Below are positions 57,430 through 64,000 of a stretch of 64,000 nt of DNA, piece after piece (positions within the stretch are counted from its first letter, which is position 1; each line of letters begins with the position of its first letter). The notes under the pieces are model-generated. The model saw only the letters and a program-made list of their open reading frames with translations. It made no database searches and was not told the DNA's origin. A program made the position numbers and the translations under genes. The stretch lies in contig SSNP01000122.1 of NCBI GenBank assembly GCA_006937955.1, positions 356,077 to 420,076 of the forward strand. Direction: 5' to 3'. This DNA comes from Pachypanchax playfairii. Taxonomy: Eukaryota > Chordata > Actinopteri > Cyprinodontiformes > Aplocheilidae.

Positions 57430-57987
57430 TTAAAGGTACAGTATGTAAGAATTAGACCTTGTCGTCAAATCTGAATTCAGCAGTTCATGTAAAAAAAAAA
57501 ACATCTGTTCTCAGCCACTCACCCCCTCCCTGATTTTTCTATTGGGTTGCCAGTTCTGATGTTGATCCTCATTTTGTTTCTCTTGTATTTGTTCAATTTT
57601 GGGGAATGTCTAAAGGTCTATTTGTTCAGCGTTGAGTTTTCCTAAGTGCATTTGAACCCCATCACGTGCAGCTCGGCTGCTCAGTTGGAAGGATGTGGTG
57701 GTTTCTTACTCTTTGCTGGTCGTTGTGGAATTCCAGCTGCTTGTGTTGAAGACTTGGCAGCCTTGCAGACTCACATGTGATTCGTTATGGAACCAGGAAG
57801 TCTGGACGTGTAAATAATGATTACGGTCCGGGTTAGCTTTTTTAAAATGACAGAAACTAGTGACCACCCAGCCGGCTGAGATCGAGATCTGTTACAATGT
57901 GACTTTATTTTCAACATCAGTGGGACATTAAACTGTTGTGTGAGTATTTACTTAAATTTCGTAAATTCTTGCATACTGTAGCTCTAA
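57430..57987. mobile_element. MITE-C copy 2 (TTAA type)
   Basis: TTAAAGGTACAGTATGTAAG at 57430; inverted TACAGTATGCAAGAATTT near the right end. About 100 bp longer than copy 1 (14749-15197), with the extra sequence in the middle. No coding capacity. Confidence 0.8.
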
Positions 57988-59831
57988 TGTTAAATTATTA
58001 GAAAAATAATCCTTTTGTGATGTTGAAGTTTAATTAAAAGAGTTAATCAAAGTGTTTAAACATTGCTGGAATAATGTTTATGGTTGAAGGGAAAATAAAG
58101 AGGAAGCTGTTATGATGAAGTCACTGAGGATGATGGGAAGCTGTGTGATGTGGAGCTCAGAGCTGAAGCAGGACAGGGATCTACAGTGTGCTAAAGACAT
58201 TAGAACTCTCTCCCCTCTACAACTAACACATACATGAACATTAACACACACTCTTTATCATGCCAACTCAAATTTATGCTCACACAAGAATCAGAATAAT
58301 AAATGTTTAGCTAAATAGTTACAGCCGTTTTACAAATTTGGTGACATTTAGGAAAAAAATGGCTGGAAGTAAATGCCTTGTGGGAGAGTACTGCTTTGGA
58401 TGCTTAGTCTAAAACGAGATGCCTTGCAGTTGAGTCATCCCGTAGAAGGAGCCATATCCTGGGCAGGCTGCACCCTACTAACCCATGTCCTCCTCTGGGT
58501 ATCCTCCCCTCAGCCTCTTCTGAACATCATGTTTACTAGGAGTCATCGCCAACATGATGGATGCAATTGCTTCTGGGAGGTCGTCCAAGATTAGGACAAG
58601 GAGATCTCCCCTTGTCACCATCCTCATACTCTCCATCTGTCTTATATAGATTTTGACTATTGGCAGCCTGTAAAACCAGCAGACAGGAAAACAGGTATTT
58701 TCCCTATAAGCTGATTCTAACAGGACCATAGAGGAAGTCTACTATCTACACATGTATGGAACACATACACAGATATTAGGTGATTATACACCTGATGTAT
58801 GCAAACGTTATTGACTATGCAGCAGTAAGTTGAAAAAGGGACTTTTTTTATAAATGCAGCTGTTTTTGTTTGTTTGTTTTTATTTTGCCTGTCAAAATGT
58901 ATTTAAAGGTGTCATTTTTAATTTAAAAGAATTGTTTCATGGTGACATAAGAGACTGAACTGGACCAATTCGCAGACAGCTGTTATAATGGAGATGTTTT
59001 TTTCCTCTTCTAATTTGGTTTACCACTTCTTCTTATGCTCATTAGTGTTTCCATTCCTCGCAGTTTGCATTTTCCTTCCCCTCCTCCCATCCATGGTTAC
59101 TCCTCCTCCTCCTCTTCATCCTCTGTCCCTTCCTCCATCCTTTCTATGTATGAACAGTGTCGGGGGGGGGGGGTTGGGATGGTGGGAAAGCTGCATGTAG
59201 GATGTTTTTCCCCCTTCCTGTTAACGTGTTCACCGGCTGGACAGCACATTCTTTCCACCTCTATCGGCCTCATGGGTCAAGCAGAACCCTACCTCCTCTT
59301 CTGTTTTTACCCCCCCCCCCTCCGCTTATTACACTGAAGTAACTCTGTTAAGCTGCTAGACTCGGCGTTCTAGAGGTGTCTGGGAAGAGGAGAAGAAGAA
59401 GGGGGGGATCCAGACATTTTGGTTAAGTCACACTTTCCAGCAGTTCCCCTACTCTTGTTTTTCAGGTGGTAAAATGGTTTTTAAAAAGCACAAAACTTTA
59501 AATATAAACATATGTGGCACTCTGGTAACAAGAGCGTTTCCATTCCAGACACCTGAAGTATGTCTGCCAAGAAAAACACATGACACAGGATAAAGAGATG
59601 GATGTGGTCAGACTGGAAAGACTAAGATCTTAATAAACATGAGCTTTTCAAAAGAGTGTCTTTTTCTCTGCCCCTCACACTCATGCACAAACACATGCTC
59701 ACAAATTCTCTAACAGTCGTATATTTACAGAGATGAGATCTGGACAGTGTCTCCTTTTGACATCATCTTTAAACATCTGTAAAGTCTGAGTAGCCCAGTT
59801 GGTTTATTTAAATTAAAGCTGCCTTTTCCCT
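57988..59831. other. Unassigned spacer
   Basis: A G-run lies at 59162-59172 and C-runs at 59310-59320. No gene recognised; small frames at 58988-59342 are low-complexity artefacts. Confidence 0.45.
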
Positions 59832-59836
59832 CCGCG

Positions 59837-59840
<4 letters not shown>

Positions 59841-59869
<29 letters not shown>

Positions 59870-60162
59870 GTGTGTTTTGGTATCCTTATGGGGACCGTCC
59901 ATTGACTTCCATTGATTTTAGTAACTAGATTTATACCTAACCCAAACCCTTTTCCTAACCTTAACCATTACTGATCTATAACTAACCCTAAGACTAACTA
60001 AAACTCTATTCACACCATACCTATAAACCTAACCCCTAACCCTAAAAAGGGGATTCCCCCCCATGGGGACCAGGCTTCGGTCCCCACAAGAACCCTCGGA
60101 CCCCAGAAAGATAGTAAAAGTCAGGAAACGGGTCCCCAGGAGGTCAGAAATACAAACCCACA

Positions 60163-60213
<51 letters not shown>

Positions 60214-60499
60214 GTGTGTTTTGGTATCCTTATGGGGACCGTCCATTGACTTCCATTGATTTTAGTAACTAGATTTATACCTAACCCAAACCCTTTTACT
60301 AACCTTAACCATTACTGATCTATAACTAACCCTAAGACTAACTAAAACTCTATTCACACCATACCTATAAACCTAACCCCTAACCCTAAAAAGGGGAGTC
60401 CCCCCCATGGGGACCAGGCTTCGGTCCCCACAAGAACCCTCGGACCCCAGAAAGATAGTAAAAGTCAGGAAACGGGTCCCCAGGAGGTCAGAAATACAA

Positions 60500-60557
<58 letters not shown>
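59841..60557. repeat. Dimeric repeat separated and flanked by (CA)n
   Basis: Three (CA)n arrays (59841-59868, 60164-60211, 60504-60557) alternate with two nearly identical ~295-bp bodies (from 59869 and 60212), giving a period of about 344 bp. Each body starts GTGTGTTTTGGTATCC and contains TATGGGGACC and the inverted GGTCCCCAC, so its ends can pair. It is a known type of fish CA-associated repeat. Substitutions between bodies are few. Confidence 0.92.
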
Positions 60558-60558
<1 letters not shown>

Positions 60559-61782
60559 ACCAGTAATGACCGACCATAGACACTGAGTAATCTTGAGGAA
60601 GGCTGATCCAACAAATGTTATACAGATGAGATCAGAACTTTGGACCCTTAACTTTGGAAAAATCTTATTTTAATGGGTCATTTTGAGCATTTAGAACAAA
60701 CTTAACTTAGAATTAAAAGAAAAACCTGCTCTCTTTTCTCAATGCAACAACCTGACACTCCAATGCAGAGTGGAAAATATCATGATGACATGCTAACAGA
60801 TGCATTTGCTTAAAATCCTCAAAATGTTTGTCTTGTAATCAGTAATAAGCTGTATACAAATCATCAAAGGTTCCTGGTGTTACGTCGAGATGTGTTTCTC
60901 AGTTGAAAACTGTTTACTCACTGGTCTAAGTATGCAAGATTTCCAGCTTATTCAAAGTTAAAAAATGTTGCTAATTTATACATTTATAAAACGGAGTTTC
61001 ACAGGACCTTGGTCCTTCCTTCTGCTGGGCTCCATGTTGATGGGTCTGACATTCAGATTGTGGAGATGAAGCTCACAAATGGCTTCGGTGGCTTTTTTAT
61101 ATTTTGGAATAGAAGACTTAAATCTCCAGATATGTGCTTCAGGAAGGAATTGTTTGGCTTCATGTTTCTAGTAGATGTACCATTTTAATCTCCTACTGCA
61201 CGCCAAAAATCATGTGTCCTCTTTGTCTCCTTGTCCTGTTCTGACATCATTGACAGACAGAATTATGGGCTTGAGTATCTTACTGAAAGACAAAACTAAA
61301 ACAGAGATCTGAAATGTTTGTTGCTGAAAACAGGATGTTCAGGTTCTGAGCTCCACACAGCCACATTCTGGATTCTGGAAAATGACTAACCCTGTTCTGC
61401 CCTTCGATGACACCCGGCCTGCTCCACGTTGGTCAAGTAAGTCTGGAAATTCCTCATAAAGGTTCTGACTCACACCCGTTTATATTACTTTGGATTTGAA
61501 TTGGATTGACGTATTGGATTTTGGGATTGACTGTGCTTACCTGTGGACTGATTCCTGGATTACGCTGTTGCCTAGCCCCCATCTGTAACATCTGTATCAC
61601 CTGTTTTGTCTCAAAAACATACCTACCTTTTGTCTCCTCAAGTGGAGATCTCCTGTCCTGTCCCACCTGGTCAACACCTCCCATCCTAGAGCATACCTAC
61701 CTCCACAGAGTCCGCTGGCATCATCTCGTTACCGACCTGTGCAGATTCACTTCCTTCTTCATTCTGCTCTCAAATCCAGTCA
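60558..61782. other. Unassigned spacer
   Basis: 61380-61765 is CT-rich with scattered LTR-like motifs, but without ends or TSD. Nothing else recognised. Confidence 0.4.
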
Positions 61783-61985
61783 GTCATTATCCACACCCAC
61801 TTATTCCTGTTCAGGGTCACGGGGAGCTGGTGTCTATCTCCAGCTGTCATTAGGCAAGAAGGGACAATCAGACAATTAACCTCAAGCCTATTTTTAGACT
61901 GTAGGAGTAAACCGGAGTCCTTGGAGAAAACCCACACATGCAAACTCCATGTGAAAAGGTCTCAGCCTGGTTTCGAATCAGGACC
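61783..61985 (-). mobile_element. tRNA-derived SINE (family 1), internally deleted
   Basis: The minus strand carries the head B box (GATTCGAAACC), ACATGGAGTTTGCATG, GGTTAATTGTCTGATTG and the 3' end with GACCCTGAACAGGAATAAG. The middle, including the CCTGTGATGG box, is missing. Confidence 0.82.
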
Positions 61986-62409
61986 TGGTTTGGTCAAACT
62001 TATACTCACTTGAAAATAACCTGACGTTAACGTGTCCTCCCGTCATCACGGTTCCTGATGTTTCCCGGTCCAGTGACGACTGGAGAGCTACTATTCTGTT
62101 AAATTTCCACCTGAGAATCTGTTGTGCATTTCGAGACCAGTGACAAAACTCATTCATTCTTGGTATGAAAACTTTCTTCTGCAAGAATCTCGGGGGACAA
62201 GAATACAGACACGAGAGTAACGGGAGTTAAAGGTAGCAGAAAGATTTTATCACGGTGAGAATCTGTAACATCTGCAAGCGATAACGTTTTGAAAACAGAT
62301 GCAGGTGTGTGTTCTTCTGGGTCACATAACCAGGTATTTGAGTTGAAATGCTGTTCCAGATTAATATCTGAGGTTACTTAAAGGACACAAGAGCAAAGTG
62401 ATTTTTCCG
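61986..62409. other. Unassigned spacer
   Basis: Nothing recognised. Confidence 0.5.
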
Positions 62410-62469
62410 GACGGACCGGTGACCTTCCGGTTATTATACGACCTGCTCTACCTCCTGAGCTACTGCCAC
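62410..62469 (-). mobile_element. SINE head fragment (tRNA-like)
   Basis: The minus strand reads GTGGCAGTAGCTCAGGAGG and GTAGAGCAGGTCGT, then AACCGGAAGGTCACCGGTCC. This is the A-box to B-box part of a family-2-like SINE. It is not a tRNA gene, as there is no acceptor stem. Confidence 0.7.
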
Positions 62470-64000
62470 ACATGGCCCACATCTGAGGGAAAACAGGAAA
62501 GTGGAAGGAGTCCCATTAGCTCATTTGTTGTTTCTGGAGGATGGTGAAGGGTCATGGGGTCCCTGCTGTCAAGTGAAAAGGGATTTGTTGAAAGTGAAGT
62601 ACCTGGTGAGGATTCATTTATATAACCGCATTTACCAAAATCAGCAGATAATGAGAAAGAGCGGGTTTCTTTGTTGGTCTTTTATCTCAAGTCACAGGAA
62701 AACCTTTGCATCTTTGTAACCTATACTCAGACACAGTCAAACAAACACATGCTTTTTACTTGCTGTAATAACACACACATCGTATAGCAGACCAAAACAG
62801 TTTAAAGAAACATAAGTAAGCTGTGATTGTAGGGCTGCAAAAATAAAATACAACTAAAATGCTTTAAGAGTAGCTATATTGTGATTATGTTTGTTTTCAA
62901 AAGGAATGAAATCCAGGTCCAACAAAAGTGCTGCCTGAAAGGCCCGAAAACACGGTGTCAGGTGTCTCAGAGCCGAGGGGTCCCACTGATCTGCAGAGGG
63001 GTCAGTATAGAAAAGAAAAACAAAAGTCTGTGAGAGACAGGTAATTTTATAAAACTTTAGTTGCCTGTAACAGCTTTTCTCTTCAGGTGTGTGTTGATTG
63101 ATAGTGACTGCCAACTGATTTTCTGTGCCAAACAGAAGTAGAAAACAGTTCAAACCTTAAACTACCTCGTTGTTTTAATGAACATTTTAACTTCATTGAA
63201 GCACAAAGTGAATTTCAACAGAAACATGATTTGCAGCTGCAATTAGCGGCACAGCTAGCTAACTGTAGCACCTTCAGTTCAGAGTGTAACACTTCCAACA
63301 AGAATTTCATCATATTATGTGAATTATGTAACACAAAATATATTGAGTCTTTGTATTAAGTTGTTGGAAACACAAGGGAAGTATACGGGTAATTAGTCCT
63401 GACTGCAACTACTGAGAGTTACGTTAGAGTCAAAAAGATTTGTGTTGGTTTTTTTAGCAAGATTTGCTAAAGTATAAAATACTACCATAAAATACTTTCC
63501 AAAAACAATTGTAGGTATAAACAAAAGCAAAAAAATGAGGAGCTGCCCCTCTTTGAAAGGGAAAAAGCTTGACAGTCTGTACAGTTTGTGCTGACTGACT
63601 GCTGAGACTGATTCAGTGTGTGGAAGGTTCTGTTGAATGGAGGCAGCATAGTGGGAGAAGAACAAAAAACTTAGCTCTCACCTCAGGGAGAAACTGTCTG
63701 AGGAAGATGATCAAAGAGAAAGTTTGACTGTTACTGTGGACAAAAAAGCTTTAACAGCAGAGTTTGAGTAGAGTTAGTGAACCCACCAGCTAACTTTCAG
63801 TTTGTTTTACAGTTGCTGCTTTTCTTCTGTCTCCACTATTATAAGACTTTCTATTTAGTGAATGGTTCTTTTTGTAAAACTGTTTATATAAATTATAGGA
63901 CAAACCAGAAAACGGAAGTGACCTGTTTTTCTATAGAACTTTTCTAGTCCTGCTGACCTTCATCTATTCACACACAGACTTACACTAATTAGAAAATCAG
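62470..64000. other. Unassigned AT-rich spacer to window end
   Basis: No gene or repeat recognised. Confidence 0.5.

Noticed and set aside
60029..60555. Frames made of repeated Cys-Val or His-Thr
   Set aside because: Direct translation of (CA)n arrays.

Overview
This window looks like intergenic or intronic DNA of a teleost fish. It is AT-rich and strand-neutral and carries the usual teleost repeat community: a Tc1/mariner element with fish-type ITR, L2/Rex1-type LINEs, two tRNA-derived SINE families, a Ty3/Gypsy remnant, a solo LTR, hAT and PIF-Harbinger derivatives, many TTAA-flanked MITEs and (CA)n arrays. I found no host protein-coding exon that I can name. The only long open frame is the 972-residue protein of a LINE at 36352-39270.

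Layout. 1-4.5 kb: the end of a TTAA-bounded MITE, one MITE-B, one MITE-A, and a SINE split by a 5'-truncated LINE. 5.9-14.3 kb: a 4.1-4.3 kb sequence present twice in tandem (units A and B). Each copy carries a SINE fragment, a MADF-like coding relic, a second SINE and a decayed Tc1 transposase. The copies are joined at single-N positions and are probably a false duplication. 14.7-24.1 kb: MITE-C, a hAT element with 8-bp TSD, a SINE, a Harbinger MITE with TTA TSD, a GC-rich island, MITE-D with another TIR element inside it, and a full SINE. 24-32 kb: mostly unassigned, with a TA-flanked MITE and a Harbinger MITE holding a MADF exon. 32.6-40.7 kb: MITE-A with a second N-joined duplication, a hAT element swollen to 4.6 kb by a Harbinger element and a LINE, and two LINE 3' tails. 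42-48.2 kb: MITE-A copies, a BED-finger element, a SINE and a solo LTR. 48-64 kb: sparse, with a hairpin, a three-level nest (MITE-A containing MITE-B containing a Gypsy remnant), MITE-C copy 2, a dimeric CA-linked repeat and SINE pieces.

The elements do not form a pathway. What they give is insertion history: target-site duplications of the length expected for each superfamily can be read for nine insertions (LINE 7 bp; LTR 5 bp twice; hAT 8 bp twice; Harbinger 3 bp three times; TTAA 4 bp). Several of them are nested and so can be ordered in time. Coordinates without a stated TSD are approximate at the ends.
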